Positions 52,624 to 52,639 of a DNA stretch of 52,639 bases are shown here, piece after piece (position 1 is the first letter of the stretch; each line of letters begins with the position of its first letter). The translations under genes and the position numbers were made by a program. Below the pieces are notes generated by a model. The model did no database searches, was not told the DNA's origin, and worked only from the letters and a program-made list of their open reading frames with translations. Origin of the DNA: Halieaceae bacterium UBA5085 (GTDB taxonomy: Bacteria > Pseudomonadota > Gammaproteobacteria > Pseudomonadales > Halieaceae); assembly GCA_002414665.1 (NCBI GenBank), contig DIAF01000011.1:41999-94637 (forward strand), written 5' to 3'.

Positions 52624-52639
52624 TCAAGTACATGCTTGT

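Noticed and set aside
26761..52639. Prophage, transposon or CRISPR content in the accessory island
   Set aside because: No integrase, transposase, terminal inverted repeats or regularly spaced repeats were seen; the only repeats are the promoter-operator copies and reductase fragments.

Overview
The window looks like the chromosome of an aerobic, GC-rich gammaproteobacterium. The evidence is the sdhAB-sucAB-lpdA-sucCD order, EpmC, PdxB, YheU, PrmB and a GcvR-like ACT protein on the left, and on the right a TonB-dependent receptor next to DUF3604, acyl-CoA and amidohydrolase genes. That mix is typical of marine Cellvibrionales/Halieaceae-type bacteria; the family placement is inference, not proof.

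Positions 1-25401 are conserved backbone. A TCA-cycle operon (sdhA 3' part, sdhB, sucA, sucB, lpdA, sucC, sucD) ends at a bidirectional terminator. Then come a lipoprotein alpha/beta hydrolase, htpG behind a sigma32-like promoter, gpsA with a DUF4892 gene, folE, prmB-aroC, a small membrane protein, an ACT-domain regulator, a tightly packed run (exported methyltransferase, yheU-like, tusA, epmC, pdxB), two tRNA genes (Glu-TTC and Gly-GCC, minus strand) with a strong promoter, a PA2817-like gene, an ABC-2 transporter pair, queF, a DUF1761 gene and tRNA-Ser(GGA).

From tRNA-Ser to the right edge the content changes to an accessory catabolic island of about 27 kb: M20 amidohydrolase, four PLP enzymes, DUF3604, enoyl-CoA hydratase, GPH-type transporter, TetR regulator, TonB receptor, aminopeptidase N, two S12 (beta-lactamase-fold) hydrolases, a one-domain asparaginase, an AMP-forming acyl ligase, thiolase, P1 (DmpA/BapA) peptidase, ornithine-cyclodeaminase-like enzyme, M81 (MlrC-like) protein and an amidase remnant.

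The main discovery is that these units are tied together by one operator family, TGAAC-NNN-GTTCA inside longer palindromes. It occurs six times at five intergenic promoters (centres 26795, 31362, 33622, 35794/35809, 43459), each set on or directly after the -10 element. A TetR gene in the cluster (35120-35755) is the obvious candidate regulator, and its own operon carries a site. The gene set suggests uptake and breakdown of a peptide-like or amide compound. In the 43514-52319 operon, the P1 peptidase, a class III transaminase resembling beta-amino-acid transaminases, an acyl-CoA ligase and a thiolase make a chemically coherent route from beta-peptide to beta-amino acid, beta-keto acid, beta-ketoacyl-CoA and acetyl-CoA. 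This route is inferred, not shown. The island also shows decay and duplication: an aldo/keto reductase gene with an out-of-frame internal deletion, and a second copy reduced to its operator and last 43 codons.
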